The notes below the pieces were generated by a model that saw nothing but the letters and a program-made list of their open reading frames with translations, ran no database searches and was not told the origin of the DNA. This document shows, in pieces, positions 52,604 through 62,429 of a stretch of DNA of 64,000 nucleotides. This DNA comes from Streptomyces resistomycificus (GTDB lineage: Bacteria > Actinomycetota > Actinomycetes > Streptomycetales > Streptomycetaceae): assembly GCF_001514265.1 (NCBI RefSeq), contig NZ_KQ949001.1:1-64000 (forward strand), given 5' to 3'. Made by a program: the position numbers and the translations under genes. Numbering within the stretch: position 1 is the first letter of the stretch; every line of letters begins with the position of its first letter.

Positions 52604-53650
52604 ATGTCGAACGCCAGAACCGCCACCTTCTCCCGCCGTGGCATCCTCGCCACCGGCGGCGCTCTCGGCCTCGGCGCCTTCCTGGCCGGGTGCGGCGACA
52701 GCGACTCGGAGAGCAGCGGCTCGGACTCGACCGCCTCCGCGAAGGCCTCCGGCCCCTGGACCTTCAAGGACGACCGCGGCACCACCGTGAAGCTGGACAA
52801 GAGTCCCGCGAACATCGTCGCCTTCACCGGTGTCGCCGCGGCCCTGTACGACTACGGCATCTCGGTCAAGGGCGTGTTCGGCCCGACCAAGACCGCCGAC
52901 GGCAAGGCCGACGTCCAGGCCGGCGACATGGACATCAGCAAGGTCACCGTCCTCGGCAACGTGTGGGACCAGTTCAACGTCGAGAAGTACGCGGCCCTCG
53001 CCCCCGACGTCCTGATCTCCACGATGTTCGACGACGCCGGCACCCTCTGGTACGTCCCCGAGGCGTCCAAGGACAAGATCGCCAAGCTCGCCCCGAGCGT
53101 CGGCATCTCCGTCTACGACCGTCAGCTCACCGCGCCGCTGGAGCGCATGTGGGAGCTGGCCGAGTCCCTGGGCGCCGACATGACGGCCACCAAGGTGACG
53201 GACGCGAAGAAGGCCTTCGAGGAGGCGGCCACCCGGCTGCGCGCGGCCGCCAAGGCCAAGCCCGAGATCAAGGTGCTGGCCGGTTCGGCGAGCCAGGAGC
53301 TGTTCTACGTCTCCGGCACCAACCTCTCCATCGACCTCGAGTACTTCAAGGCCCTCGGCGTGAACTTCGTCGAGCCGCCGGAGAGCGCCAAGAAGCAGGG
53401 CGGCGGCTGGTTCGAGTCGCTGAGCTGGGAGAACGTCGACAAGTACAAGGCCGACATCATCATGATGGACGACCGCTCCTCGGCCATCCAGCCCGCCGAC
53501 ATCGCCGAGGCGACCTGGAAGAAGCTGCCCGCGGTCAAGGCCGGTCAGGTCATCGCGCGCTCCGCGGAGCCGATCCTGTCCTACGACAAGTGCACCCCGC
53601 TGCTCACCAGCCTCGCCGAGGCCCTGGAGAAGGCGAAGAAGGTCAGCTGA
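52604..53650 (+). CDS. desE: Ferrioxamine-binding lipoprotein
   Basis: This 348-residue siderophore-binding protein belongs to the FhuD/BtuF-like class III binding proteins. The N-terminus has FSRRGILATGGALGLGAF and lipobox LAG-C (Cys30), so it may be exported by Tat and is lipid anchored. The mature part has VKLDKSPANIVAFTGVAAALYDYG and the long central helix expected of the class. In S. coelicolor the desE product binds desferrioxamine complexes. Start ATG 52604 is chosen for the signal; no strong ribosome site is visible. The iron box upstream and desABCD downstream support the assignment. Confidence 0.9.
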   Translation: MSNARTATFSRRGILATGGALGLGAFLAGCGDSDSESSGSDSTASAKASGPWTFKDDRGTTVKLDKSPANIVAFTGVAAALYDYGISVKGVFGPTKTADGKADVQAGDMDISKVTVLGNVWDQFNVEKYAALAPDVLISTMFDDAGTLWYVPEASKDKIAKLAPSVGISVYDRQLTAPLERMWELAESLGADMTATKVTDAKKAFEEAATRLRAAAKAKPEIKVLAGSASQELFYVSGTNLSIDLEYFKALGVNFVEPPESAKKQGGGWFESLSWENVDKYKADIIMMDDRSSAIQPADIAEATWKKLPAVKAGQVIARSAEPILSYDKCTPLLTSLAEALEKAKKVS

Positions 53651-53698
53651 CCCCCGCACCTGTCCACCCGACATCTTCCTGACTCTCAGGAGACAAGA

Positions 53699-54565
53699 GT
53701 GACTGCCGCCGTGGCCGCCCCGTTCCGTTTCTTCTCCCTCCAGGTCGTACGGACGAGGCGGCTCGGCCCGTCTCTGGTCCGGGTCACCTTCGAAGGCCCC
53801 GACCTCAGGGACTTCCACTCCGACGGACAGGACCAGTCCCTGTCGCTGTTCCTGCCGCACCCCGGCCAGTCCGAGCCCCAGGTGCCCGTCGAGCTCGGTG
53901 ACGGGTGGTGGCAGGCCTGGCGCGAACTCCCGGACGACGTACGGGCGGTGATGCGCTCGTACACGCTCCGCTCCCTGCGGCGCGACGCGGCCGGGCACAC
54001 CGCCGAGATCGACGTCGACTTCGCCCTGCACGGCCTGGAGCCCGGCGCGGCGGTCCCCGCCGGACCCGCCTCCACCTGGGCCTCGCGGGCCACGGCCGGC
54101 GACCGGGTCCTGCTGCTGGGCCCGGCGGTCGCGGACAACAGGGCGATCCGCTTCCGGCCGCCGCAGGACACCGACCTCGTGGTGATCTGGGGCGACGAGA
54201 CCGCGGTCCCGGCCGCCTGTGCCATCGTCGAGTCGCTGCCGGCCGGCACCCGTGCCCGGGTCTGGCTGGAGGTCCCGCACGCCGGTGACGTCCAGGACGT
54301 GACGACGGAGGCGGACACCGAGATGACCTGGCTGATCCGTGACGAGAAGGGCGCCAGGAAGGGTCCCATGGCCCTCAGCCCGCTGCGCGACGCCGGGCTC
54401 CCGGCCGCCGAGCACCCGTACGTCTGGATCGCGGGCGAGTCCGGTTGCGTGAAGGAGCTGCGCCGGCACTTCGTGCGCGAGCGCGGGTTCGACCGCCGCA
54501 GAGTCACCTTCGTCGGCTATTGGCGCTACGGCCTGACCGAGGAAGAACTGCGCGAGCAGGAGTAG
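53699..54565 (+). CDS. Siderophore-interacting FAD-dependent reductase
   Basis: This 288-residue protein of the ViuB/SIP family removes iron from the imported siderophore by reduction in the cytoplasm. The FAD motif is RSYTLRSLRRD, followed by the second beta-barrel stretch FALHGLEPGAAVPAGPASTWA and the NAD(P)-binding C-terminal part GESGCVKELRRHFVRERGFDRR. Start GTG 53699 has AGGAGA at 53688-53693. It is 48 bp after desE and probably cotranscribed from the same iron-regulated promoter. It is likely the gene called desF in S. coelicolor, but I am not certain of that name. Confidence 0.88.
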   Translation: MTAAVAAPFRFFSLQVVRTRRLGPSLVRVTFEGPDLRDFHSDGQDQSLSLFLPHPGQSEPQVPVELGDGWWQAWRELPDDVRAVMRSYTLRSLRRDAAGHTAEIDVDFALHGLEPGAAVPAGPASTWASRATAGDRVLLLGPAVADNRAIRFRPPQDTDLVVIWGDETAVPAACAIVESLPAGTRARVWLEVPHAGDVQDVTTEADTEMTWLIRDEKGARKGPMALSPLRDAGLPAAEHPYVWIAGESGCVKELRRHFVRERGFDRRRVTFVGYWRYGLTEEELREQE

Positions 54566-54669
54566 CCGCACAGCCGGGACATCGCCCCGGCGACCGCCAA
54601 CTCGCCCACGACAGGCCGCCGTTCAGAGTGACAGCAGTCACGGACGATGCGAGACGTCGCCAAAGTTAT

Positions 54670-54688
54670 TTAGGTTAGGCTAACCTAA
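54670..54688. promoter_or_regulatory. Perfect iron box before desABCD
   Basis: TTAGGTTAGGCTAACCTAA at 54670-54688 is an exact 19-bp iron box, 64 bp upstream of desA. A smaller inverted repeat GTGAC-N4-GTCAC at 54628-54641 lies further upstream and may be incidental. Confidence 0.93.
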
Positions 54689-54752
54689 GTTGAAGCCGAG
54701 GCTCCGCCCCGCTCCCCCGCCCCACGGACTGTCCCCACCGGAGGACCCGCAC

Positions 54753-56195
54753 ATGCGCTCGCACCTGCTCAACGACACGACCGCGGAGCACTACCGCCGC
54801 TCCGTGACCGAAGGAATAGAGCGGGTGGCGGCCAAACTCGCCACCACCTCCCGTCCGTTCACCGGCGTCACCGTCGACGCCCTGGCCCCCCGCATCGACG
54901 AGATCGACCTCGACAAGCCGCTGCTCGACACGGCCGCGGTCCTCGACGAGCTGGAGGACGTGTACCTCCGGGACGCGGTGTACTTCCACCACCCCCGCTA
55001 CCTCGCCCACCTCAACTGCCCGGTCGTCATCCCGGCCGTGCTCGGCGAGGCGATCCTCTCCGCCGTCAACTCCTCCCTGGACACCTGGGACCAGTCGGCG
55101 GGCGGCACGCTCATCGAGCGGAAACTGATCGACTGGACCACCGCCCGCATCGGCCTCGGCGAGAACGCCGACGGCGTGTTCACCTCCGGCGGCACCCAGT
55201 CCAACCTCCAGGCGCTGCTCCTGGCCCGCGAGGAGGCGAAGACCGACGACTTCGGCCGGCTGCGCGTCTTCGCCTCCGAGGTCAGCCACTTCAGCGTGAA
55301 GAAGTCCGCGAAACTGCTGGGCCTGAGCCAGGACGCCGTCGTGTCGATCCCCGTCGGCCACGACAAGCGCATGCAGACTGTCGCGCTCGCCCACGAGCTG
55401 GAGCGCTGCGAGCAGGACGGCCTCGTCCCGATGGCCGTCGTCGCCACCGCCGGCACCACCGACTTCGGCTCCATCGACCCGCTGCCCGAGATCGCCGAGC
55501 TGTGCTCCCAGTACGGCGTGTGGATGCACGTCGACGCCGCCTACGGCTGCGGACTGCTCGCCTCGGTGAAGTACCGCGGGCGGATCGACGGCATCGAGCG
55601 CGCCGACTCGGTCACCGTCGACTACCACAAGTCCTTCTTCCAGCCGGTGAGTTCCTCCGCCGTGCTGGTCAAGGACGCGGCCACGCTGCGGCACGCCACC
55701 TACCACGCGGAGTACCTCAACCCGCGCCGCATGGTGCAGGAACGTATCCCCAACCAGGTGGACAAGTCCCTGCAGACCACGCGCCGCTTCGACGCCCTCA
55801 AGCTGTGGATGACCCTGCGGGTGATGGGCGCCGACGGCATCGGCCAGCTCTTCGACGAGGTCTGCGACCTCGCCGTCGAGGGCTGGCAGCTGCTCGCCGC
55901 CGACCCGCGCTTCGACGTGGTCGTCGAGCCCACGCTCTCCACCCTCGTCTTCCGCTACATCCCGGCCGCCGTCACCGACCCGGCCGAGATCGACCGCGCC
56001 AACCTGTACGCCCGTAAGGCCCTGTTCGCCTCCGGTGACGCCGTGGTCGCGGGCACCAAGGTGGGCGGCCGTCACTACCTGAAGTTCACCCTGCTCAATC
56101 CCGAGACGACGGTCGAGGACATGTCCGTCGTACTCGACCTGATCGCCGGCCACGCCGAGCAGTACCTGGGAGAGTCCCTTGACCGCGCTTCCTGA
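54753..56195 (+). CDS. desA: Lysine decarboxylase for desferrioxamine
   Basis: This 480-residue PLP-dependent group II decarboxylase converts lysine to cadaverine, the first step of desferrioxamine synthesis. It has [48 protein letters not shown], and the PLP Lys in [13 protein letters not shown] 54753 follows GGAGGA at 54740-54745; the frame opens at 54690 but the extra residues cross the iron-box promoter. The gene is under the perfect iron box, so it should be expressed when iron is scarce. Its 3' end overlaps desB by 17 bp. Confidence 0.93.
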   Translation: MRSHLLNDTTAEHYRRSVTEGIERVAAKLATTSRPFTGVTVDALAPRIDEIDLDKPLLDTAAVLDELEDVYLRDAVYFHHPRYLAHLNCPVVIPAVLGEAILSAVNSSLDTWDQSAGGTLIERKLIDWTTARIGLGENADGVFTSGGTQSNLQALLLAREEAKTDDFGRLRVFASEVSHFSVKKSAKLLGLSQDAVVSIPVGHDKRMQTVALAHELERCEQDGLVPMAVVATAGTTDFGSIDPLPEIAELCSQYGVWMHVDAAYGCGLLASVKYRGRIDGIERADSVTVDYHKSFFQPVSSSAVLVKDAATLRHATYHAEYLNPRRMVQERIPNQVDKSLQTTRRFDALKLWMTLRVMGADGIGQLFDEVCDLAVEGWQLLAADPRFDVVVEPTLSTLVFRYIPAAVTDPAEIDRANLYARKALFASGDAVVAGTKVGGRHYLKFTLLNPETTVEDMSVVLDLIAGHAEQYLGESLDRAS

Positions 56196-57462
56196 CACCA
56201 CGAAAAAGACCTACGACTTCGTGGGGATCGGGCTCGGCCCGTTCAACCTGGGCCTCGCCTGTCTCACCGAGCCGATCGACGAACTCGACGGCGTCTTCCT
56301 GGAGTCGAAGCCCGACTTCGAGTGGCACGCCGGCATGTTCCTGGAGGGCGCCCACCTCCAGACCCCGTTCATGTCGGACCTGGTCACCCTCGCCGACCCG
56401 ACCTCGCCGTACTCCTTCCTCAACTACCTGAAGGAGAAGGGCCGGCTGTACTCGTTCTACATCCGGGAGAACTTCTACCCGCTGCGGGTCGAGTACGACG
56501 ACTACTGCCGCTGGGCCGCGAACAAACTCAGCGGCGTCCGCTTCTCCACGACGGTCGCGGAGGTCGGGTACGACGAGGGTGCCGAGCTCTACGTCGTGCG
56601 CACCACGGCCGGCGAGGAGTTCCGCGCCCGCCACCTCGTCCTCGGCACGGGCACGCCTCCGTACGTCCCCGAGGCCTGCCAGGGCCTGGACGGCGACTTC
56701 CTGCACAACTCCCGCTACGTGCAGCACAAGGCGGAGCTGCAGAAGAAGGAGTCGATCACCCTCGTCGGGTCCGGCCAGTCCGCCGCGGAGATCTACTACG
56801 ACCTGCTCAGCGAGATCGACGTCCACGGCTACCGGCTGAACTGGGTCACCCGCTCCCCGCGCTTCTTCCCGCTGGAGTACACCAAGCTCACGCTGGAGAT
56901 GACCTCGCCCGAGTACATCGACTACTTCCGCGAGCTGCCCGAGCCGACGCGCTACCGTCTCACCGCCGAACAGAAGGGCCTGTTCAAGGGCATCGACGGC
57001 GATCTGATCAACGAGATCTTCGACCTGCTCTACCAGAAGAACCTCGGCGGTCCGGTGCCCACGCGGCTGCTCACCAACTCCGCGCTGAACGGCGCGCGGT
57101 ACGAGAACGGCACCTACACCCTGTCCTTCCGCCAGGAGGAGCAGGGCAAGGACTACGAGATCGAGTCGCAGGGCCTGGTCCTGGCCACCGGCTACAGGTA
57201 CGCCGAGCCGGAGTTCCTGCGGCCCGTCAGGAGCCGGCTGCGCTACGACTCACAGGGCAACTTCGACGTCGCCCGCAACTACTCGATCGACACCACGGGC
57301 CGGGGCGTCTTCCTGCAGAACGCCGGCGTGCACACCCACAGCATCACGTCCCCGGACCTGGGCATGGGCGCCTACCGCAACAGCTCGATCATCCGCGAGC
57401 TGCTCGGCACCGAGTACTACCCGGTCGAGAAGACCATCGCGTTCCAGGAGTTCTCCGTATGA
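56179..57462 (+). CDS. desB: Cadaverine N-hydroxylase (lysine N6-monooxygenase family)
   Basis: This 427-residue flavin monooxygenase hydroxylates cadaverine for the hydroxamate groups of desferrioxamine. It shows the FAD motif [14 protein letters not shown] (residues 13-26), the NADPH motif [16 protein letters not shown], and the C-terminal [11 protein letters not shown] block. The start is TTG 56179 ([15 protein letters not shown]), inside the end of desA, with GGGAG at 56168-56172; no ATG or GTG fits better. A rare TTG start at an overlap suggests coupled, modest translation. Confidence 0.92.
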   Translation: MTALPDTTKKTYDFVGIGLGPFNLGLACLTEPIDELDGVFLESKPDFEWHAGMFLEGAHLQTPFMSDLVTLADPTSPYSFLNYLKEKGRLYSFYIRENFYPLRVEYDDYCRWAANKLSGVRFSTTVAEVGYDEGAELYVVRTTAGEEFRARHLVLGTGTPPYVPEACQGLDGDFLHNSRYVQHKAELQKKESITLVGSGQSAAEIYYDLLSEIDVHGYRLNWVTRSPRFFPLEYTKLTLEMTSPEYIDYFRELPEPTRYRLTAEQKGLFKGIDGDLINEIFDLLYQKNLGGPVPTRLLTNSALNGARYENGTYTLSFRQEEQGKDYEIESQGLVLATGYRYAEPEFLRPVRSRLRYDSQGNFDVARNYSIDTTGRGVFLQNAGVHTHSITSPDLGMGAYRNSSIIRELLGTEYYPVEKTIAFQEFSV

Positions 57463-57986
57463 CCTTCACCTTCCGCCCCCTCGACCCCCTGAAGGACGCC
57501 GAGCTGCTGCACTCCTGGGTCACCCACCCCAAGGCGGCCTACTGGATGATGCAGGACGCCAGACTGGAGGACGTCGAGCGCGCCTACATGGAGATCGCCG
57601 CCGACGAGCACCACCACGCCCTGCTCGGCCTCAGCGACGGCGTCCCCGCCTTCCTGATGGAGAGGTACGACCCCGCCCACCGCGAGCTGGTCGGCCTCTA
57701 CGAGCCGCGGCCCGGTGACGTCGGCATGCACTTCCTGACCCCCGCGACCGACCGGCCCGTGCACGGGTTCACCCGCTCGGTCATCACGGCCGTGATGGCC
57801 CACCTCTTCGAGGACCCGGCGGTGGCACGCGTCGTCGTCGAACCGGACGTGTCCAACAAGGCCGTCCACGCCCTGAACGCAGTGGTCGGGTTCGTGCCCG
57901 AGCGCGAGATACAGAAGCCGGAGAAGAAGGCGTTGCTGAGCTTCTGCACCCGGGAACAGTTCCTCGCGGCGGGGGTGGCGGCATGA
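57459..57986 (+). CDS. desC: N-hydroxycadaverine acyltransferase
   Basis: This 175-residue protein of the RhbD/IucB-type GNAT group adds acetyl or succinyl to N-hydroxycadaverine. It has [25 protein letters not shown], the central [33 protein letters not shown] and [25 protein letters not shown] 57459 overlaps the desB stop (ATGA) and its own stop overlaps desD in the same way. Confidence 0.92.
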   Translation: MTFTFRPLDPLKDAELLHSWVTHPKAAYWMMQDARLEDVERAYMEIAADEHHHALLGLSDGVPAFLMERYDPAHRELVGLYEPRPGDVGMHFLTPATDRPVHGFTRSVITAVMAHLFEDPAVARVVVEPDVSNKAVHALNAVVGFVPEREIQKPEKKALLSFCTREQFLAAGVAA

Positions 57987-59752
57987 CCCTCGCCGACGCC
58001 GTGGCCCACCTCTCCCCCGAGCGCTGGGAGAAGGCCAACCGCCAGCTGATCCGCAAGGCGCTGGCCGAGTTCGCGCACGAGCGCCTGCTCGCGCCCGAGA
58101 AGGACGGTGACGAGTACGTCGTCCGCAGCGACGACGGCCTGGGCGGCTACCGCTTCACCGCCACCCGCCGCGCCCTCGACCACTGGCAGGTGGACGCCGA
58201 CTCGATCACGCGCACCCGGGACGGCAGGGAAGTCCCCCTCGCCGCCCTGGACTTCTTCATCGAGCTGCGGAAGACGCTGGGCCTGAGCGAGGAGATCCTG
58301 CCGGTCTACCTGGAGGAGATCTCCTCCACCCTCTCCGGCACCTGCTACAAGCTCACCAAGCCGCAGACCCCGGTCGCCGAGCTCGCCAGGAGCGGCTTCC
58401 AGGCGATCGAGACCGGCATGACCGAGGGCCACCCCTGCTTCGTCGCCAACAACGGACGGCTCGGCTTCGGCATCCACGAGTACCTGGCGTACGCCCCCGA
58501 GACCGCGAGCCCGGTCCGCCTGGTGTGGCTGGCCGCGCACCGCTCGCGGGCGGCGTTCACCGCGGGTGTCGGCATCGAGTACGAGTCCTTCGTCCGGGAC
58601 GAACTGGGCGCGCCGACGGTCGAGCGTTTCGACAAGCAGCTCACCGACCGGGGCCTGGACCCCGCCGACTACCTGCTCATCCCCGTGCACCCCTGGCAGT
58701 GGTGGAACAAGCTCGCCGTCACCTTCGCCGCCGAGGTCGCCCGCGGTCACCTCGTCTGCCTGGGCGAGGGCGACGACGAGTACCTGGCCCAGCAGTCCAT
58801 CCGGACCTTCTTCAACAGCTCGCACCCCGAGAAGCACTACGTGAAGACGGCCCTGTCCGTCCTCAACATGGGCTTCATGCGCGGTCTGTCGGCCGCGTAC
58901 ATGGAGGCGACCCCCGCGATCAACGACTGGCTGGCCCAGCTCATCGAGGGCGACCCGGTCCTGAGGTCGACGGGCCTGACGATCATCCGGGAGCGGGCCG
59001 CAGTCGGCTACCGGCACCTGGAGTACGAGGCGGCGACCGACCGCTACTCGCCCTACCGCAAGATGCTCGCCGCGCTCTGGCGGGAGAGCCCGGTCTCCTC
59101 CCTCCGGGACGGCGAGTCCCTGGCGACCATGGCCTCCCTGGTCCACGTGGACCACGAGGGCGCCTCCTTCGCGGGCGCGCTGATCCAGCAGTCCGGGCTC
59201 ACCCCCACGGAGTGGCTGCGCCGCTACCTGACGGCGTACCTCACCCCGCTGCTGCACAGCTTCTACGCCTACGACCTGGTGTTCATGCCGCACGGCGAGA
59301 ACGTCATCCTGGTCCTGAAGGACGGCGTGGTCCAGCGCGCGATCTACAAGGACATCGCCGAGGAGATCGCCGTGATGGACCCGGAGGCGGTACTGCCGCC
59401 GACGGTCGAGCGGCTGCGCGTGGAGGTCCCCGACGACAAGAAGCTGCTGTCGATCTTCACGGACGTCTTCGACTGCTTCTTCCGCTTCCTCGCGGCCAAC
59501 CTCGCCGAGGAGGGGATCCTGGAGGAGGACGACTTCTGGCGCACGGTCGCCGAGGTCACCCGCGACTACCAGCACTCCGTGCCCGAACTCGCCGACAAGT
59601 TCAAGCAGTACGACATGTTCGCCCCCGAGTTCGCGTTGTCCTGCCTCAACCGACTCCAGCTGCGCAACAACCGGCAGATGGTCGACCTCGCGGACCCGGC
59701 CGGCGCACTCCAGCTGATCGGCAACCTGGAGAACCCGATCGCGGGCCTGTAG
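57983..59752 (+). CDS. desD: NRPS-independent siderophore synthetase
   Basis: This 589-residue IucA/IucC-family synthetase oligomerises and macrocyclises acylated N-hydroxycadaverine units to desferrioxamine E and related compounds with ATP. It has the family blocks GHPCFVANNGRLGFG, IPVHPWQWWNKL, SSHPEKHYVKTALSVLNMGFMRGLS (ATP site, read in pieces: HPEKHYVKTALS), and the C-terminal HGENVILVLKDG with RDYQHSVPE. ATG 57983 overlaps desC. A strong terminator follows, so desABCD ends here. Confidence 0.94.
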   Translation: MTLADAVAHLSPERWEKANRQLIRKALAEFAHERLLAPEKDGDEYVVRSDDGLGGYRFTATRRALDHWQVDADSITRTRDGREVPLAALDFFIELRKTLGLSEEILPVYLEEISSTLSGTCYKLTKPQTPVAELARSGFQAIETGMTEGHPCFVANNGRLGFGIHEYLAYAPETASPVRLVWLAAHRSRAAFTAGVGIEYESFVRDELGAPTVERFDKQLTDRGLDPADYLLIPVHPWQWWNKLAVTFAAEVARGHLVCLGEGDDEYLAQQSIRTFFNSSHPEKHYVKTALSVLNMGFMRGLSAAYMEATPAINDWLAQLIEGDPVLRSTGLTIIRERAAVGYRHLEYEAATDRYSPYRKMLAALWRESPVSSLRDGESLATMASLVHVDHEGASFAGALIQQSGLTPTEWLRRYLTAYLTPLLHSFYAYDLVFMPHGENVILVLKDGVVQRAIYKDIAEEIAVMDPEAVLPPTVERLRVEVPDDKKLLSIFTDVFDCFFRFLAANLAEEGILEEDDFWRTVAEVTRDYQHSVPELADKFKQYDMFAPEFALSCLNRLQLRNNRQMVDLADPAGALQLIGNLENPIAGL

Positions 59753-59770
59753 CCACCGCCCCCGCAGGCC

Positions 59771-59809
59771 GACGGGCACCCCGGAGTACGGTCCTTCGGG
59801 GTGCCCGTC
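59771..59809. terminator. Terminator at the end of desABCD
   Basis: A perfect 13-bp stem (GACGGGCACCCCG at 59771-59783, CGGGGTGCCCGTC at 59797-59809) with a 13-nt loop lies 18 bp after desD and 12 bp before the end of the convergent hexosaminidase gene, so it can serve both. Confidence 0.87.
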
Positions 59810-59821
59810 AGTGTTCTCGGA

Positions 59822-61411
59822 CTACCGTGCGGGCCAGGGGACTTCCGGCGCCCGGTGGTAGCCGATCCCCAGCGCGTCCCAGCGTGGTCCCTGTGCCGCG
59901 AGCCGCACCCTGTAGCCGTCCCAGCCGTGCGTGGCCGCCGGTGACCAGCCGAGCTCGGCGGCGCCCGCGAGGCGCGGGAAGGCCATGTACTCGACGTGGG
60001 CGGAGTTCTCGATGGTCTCCGTCCACAGCGGCGCCTCGACACCCCGCACGGCCTCGGGGGGCGCTCCCGGGAGGTAGGCGCCGGGATCCCAGTCGTAGGA
60101 CCGCCGCACGTCGACGTAGCCCGCCCAGGACAGCCCCAGCGGGGTGTTCGCGTCGTACTTCATGTCGAGGTAGATCCGGTCGGCGGGCGACAGGATGAGC
60201 CCGGTGCCGTTCTGTGCGGCCTCGGCGACCTGCGCCTTCTCGGCCGCGCCGGTGGAGTCGAGCCCCCAGTACTGGGCGAGGGCCCCCTTGGCCGGGGTCG
60301 CGCCGGTCAACTGGTGCCAGCCGACGACCGTCTTGCCGTACTCGGCGACGATCGGCTGCACCCGGTCCATGAACGTGACGTAGTCCTCGTGGCTGGTGGA
60401 GTGCGCCTCGTCGCCGCCGATGTGGAGGTAGCGGCCCGGGGTGAGCGCGGCGAGCTCGCGCACGACGTCGTCCACGAAGTCGTAGGTGATCTCCTTGTTC
60501 ACGCACAGCGAGCTGAAGCCGACCTCGGTGCCGGTGTAGAGCGGGGGTGCGACGCCGTCGCAGTTGAGTGCGGCGTAGGAGGACAGCGCGGCGTTCGTGT
60601 GGCCCGGCATGTCCAGCTCAGGGACGACCTCCAGATGGCGCGAGGCCGCGTGGCGGACGATCTCCTGGTAGTCGGCCTTGGTGTAGTGGCCGCCCGGGCC
60701 GCCGCCGACCTGGGTGGAGCCGCCGTGGGTGGCCAGGCGCGGCCAGGCGTCGACGGCGATGCGCCAGCCCTGGTCGTCGCTGAGGTGCAGATGCAGCTTG
60801 TTGAGCTTGTAGAGGGCCAACTGGTCGATGTAGCGCTTGACCTGGTCGACGGTGAGGAAGTGCCGGGAGACGTCGAGCATCGCGCCGCGCCAGCCGTAGC
60901 GCGGGGTGTCCCTGATCGTGCCGCCCGCGACCAGCCACGGGCCGGGCTGGACGGTGTCCTTCTCGACGGCCGCCGGGAGGAGCTGGCGCAGCGTCTGGAC
61001 GCCGTGGAAGAGCCCGGCGGGTGCGGCGGCGGTGATGGTGACGCCCCTGCCGTCGCTGTCGAGACGGTACCCCTCGGCCCCGAACGGCCCTTTCGCCAGC
61101 CGCAGTCGGATGCCGCCCCTGCCGTGCGTGGTGACGGGCAGGCGGTAGCCGGTCGACGGGCGCAGGACGTCCGCCAGGTAGGCGCCGACACGGCGGGCCT
61201 CGCGCGAGTCGTCGACGCGGATGTGCGTGTCGCGGGTGAGGCGGTACGGCGATCCGCCGGGGGTGACCGACGCGGGGGCCGGGACGATCCGGTCGAGCGG
61301 GGTCGCGTGCCGTGCGGCGGCGGGCGGTGCCGCGCCGACGCCGAGGACGCCCGCCGCCGCGACGAGCAGCAGCGAACCGAGGAGGCGGGTCGATCTGTGG
61401 TGCTGTCTCAC
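59822..61411 (-). CDS. Secreted GH20 beta-N-acetylhexosaminidase
   Basis: This 529-residue glycoside hydrolase releases terminal GlcNAc/GalNAc from chitin oligomers. A signal peptide (STRLLGSLLLVAAAGVLGVGA, cleavage near AAA-RHA) is followed by a GH20 N-terminal domain and the catalytic barrel with RYGWRGAMLDVSRHF, LHLHLSDDQGWRI, and the Asp-Glu pair in LHIGGDEAHS. Start GTG 61411 follows GAAGGGA. A DasR-like operator lies 24 bp upstream, fitting the GlcNAc regulon. It converges with desD. Confidence 0.92.
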   Translation of the reverse strand: MRQHHRSTRLLGSLLLVAAAGVLGVGAAPPAAARHATPLDRIVPAPASVTPGGSPYRLTRDTHIRVDDSREARRVGAYLADVLRPSTGYRLPVTTHGRGGIRLRLAKGPFGAEGYRLDSDGRGVTITAAAPAGLFHGVQTLRQLLPAAVEKDTVQPGPWLVAGGTIRDTPRYGWRGAMLDVSRHFLTVDQVKRYIDQLALYKLNKLHLHLSDDQGWRIAVDAWPRLATHGGSTQVGGGPGGHYTKADYQEIVRHAASRHLEVVPELDMPGHTNAALSSYAALNCDGVAPPLYTGTEVGFSSLCVNKEITYDFVDDVVRELAALTPGRYLHIGGDEAHSTSHEDYVTFMDRVQPIVAEYGKTVVGWHQLTGATPAKGALAQYWGLDSTGAAEKAQVAEAAQNGTGLILSPADRIYLDMKYDANTPLGLSWAGYVDVRRSYDWDPGAYLPGAPPEAVRGVEAPLWTETIENSAHVEYMAFPRLAGAAELGWSPAATHGWDGYRVRLAAQGPRWDALGIGYHRAPEVPWPAR

Positions 61412-61434
61412 GGACGGTCCCTTCCTGGAGCCCG

Positions 61435-61450
61435 GACTGGTATGGACCAA
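61435..61450. promoter_or_regulatory. DasR-responsive element (dre-like site)
   Basis: ACTGGTATGGACCAAC at 61435-61450 matches the dre consensus ACTGGTCTAGACCACT at about 12 of 16 positions, with both ACTGGT and GACCA arms kept. It lies between the hexosaminidase start (61411) and the divergent DUF4429 start (61483), so DasR could act on either. Confidence 0.65.
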
Positions 61451-61482
61451 CTCTCCCGCAGAACCAGTGAAACAATCCCCTC

Positions 61483-62364
61483 ATGGCGGAAATCCTCCAG
61501 AAGGACGGCACTTGGGTCTTCGACGGCGACGCCCTGCGGCTGACCCCGGGACGGGACAAGAACGTCGGACTGCTCCGCAGGACACTCGGTGAACTCGTCG
61601 TCCCGCTGGGCGCGTTGGCGGGCATCTCGTTCGAACAGGGCAAGAAGAGCGGCCGTCTGCGGCTGCGCCTGCGGGACGGCTCCGACCCACTGCTGCACGC
61701 GACGGGCGGCCGGCTCGCCGAGCCGCACGACCCGTACCAGCTGATCGTGGACTCCGACCGCTACGGCGTCGCCGAGTACTTCGTCGACGAGGTCCGCAAC
61801 GCGCTGCTCCTGGACCGGGTCCCGGCCGACCCGGTCGACAGCTATCTGCTGCCGGGCCCGGCCGTGCCGCTGTCCGTCGCGGCGGGCGACGGCACCGCGA
61901 GCTTCGACGGCGAGATGGTCCGACTGGAGTGGAACTGGAAGACCGAGGACGCCAAGGCCGCCGCCGGCACCCGGACGCTCGCCCTCACCGACCTCACCGC
62001 CGTGGAGTGGCACCCGGCGGCCGGCCTGGAGAACGGCTGTCTGCGCTTCACCGTGAAGAACGCGCCGACCAAGGTCCCGCCCAAGTACGACCCCAACGCC
62101 GTGGAACTGTGGGGCTTCAAGAAGGACCCGCTGATGGCCCTGGTCGCGGCGGCCGTCCAGGCCCGGCTCCCGCACCCGGCGGCCGCCGCCAGGGACGTAT
62201 CGCCGCCGGAGGCCAAGGCGCTCGCCGTGCCCGCGGCCACCGCCGAGGACGGCCACGACGCCCTGCTGCGACGGCTGCGCGAGCTCGGCGAGCTGCACCG
62301 CTCCGGCGTGCTCACCGACGAGGAGTTCACCCTGGCCAAGCAGGCGGTTCTCAAGCGGATGTGA
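61483..62364 (+). CDS. DUF4429 and SHOCT domain protein
   Basis: This 293-residue soluble protein has two DUF4429 (PH-like) repeats: the first starts EILQKDGTWVFDGDALRLTPGRDKNVGLLRRTLGELVVPLGALAGISF (residues 3-50, in part) and the second starts near GTASFDGEMVRLEWNWK (about 140). The C-terminal helical SHOCT motif is LLRRLRELGELHRSGVLTDEEFTLAKQAVL. Such proteins are common in Streptomyces, and their role, perhaps membrane-surface or oligomerisation scaffolding, is unknown. ATG 61483 is 71 bp from the divergent hexosaminidase start. It shares that promoter region. Confidence 0.83.
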   Translation: MAEILQKDGTWVFDGDALRLTPGRDKNVGLLRRTLGELVVPLGALAGISFEQGKKSGRLRLRLRDGSDPLLHATGGRLAEPHDPYQLIVDSDRYGVAEYFVDEVRNALLLDRVPADPVDSYLLPGPAVPLSVAAGDGTASFDGEMVRLEWNWKTEDAKAAAGTRTLALTDLTAVEWHPAAGLENGCLRFTVKNAPTKVPPKYDPNAVELWGFKKDPLMALVAAAVQARLPHPAAAARDVSPPEAKALAVPAATAEDGHDALLRRLRELGELHRSGVLTDEEFTLAKQAVLKRM

Positions 62365-62429
62365 CCGTCCGGGGCCGAGAACCGCCCGCCCGCTATCGGT
62401 GCGCCCTGCCTTCCGGGCACACCCGGGCC

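Noticed and set aside
54628-54641. GTGAC-N4-GTCAC as an extra operator upstream of desA
   Set aside because: The 5-bp arms are short enough to arise by chance and the perfect iron box nearby explains regulation.
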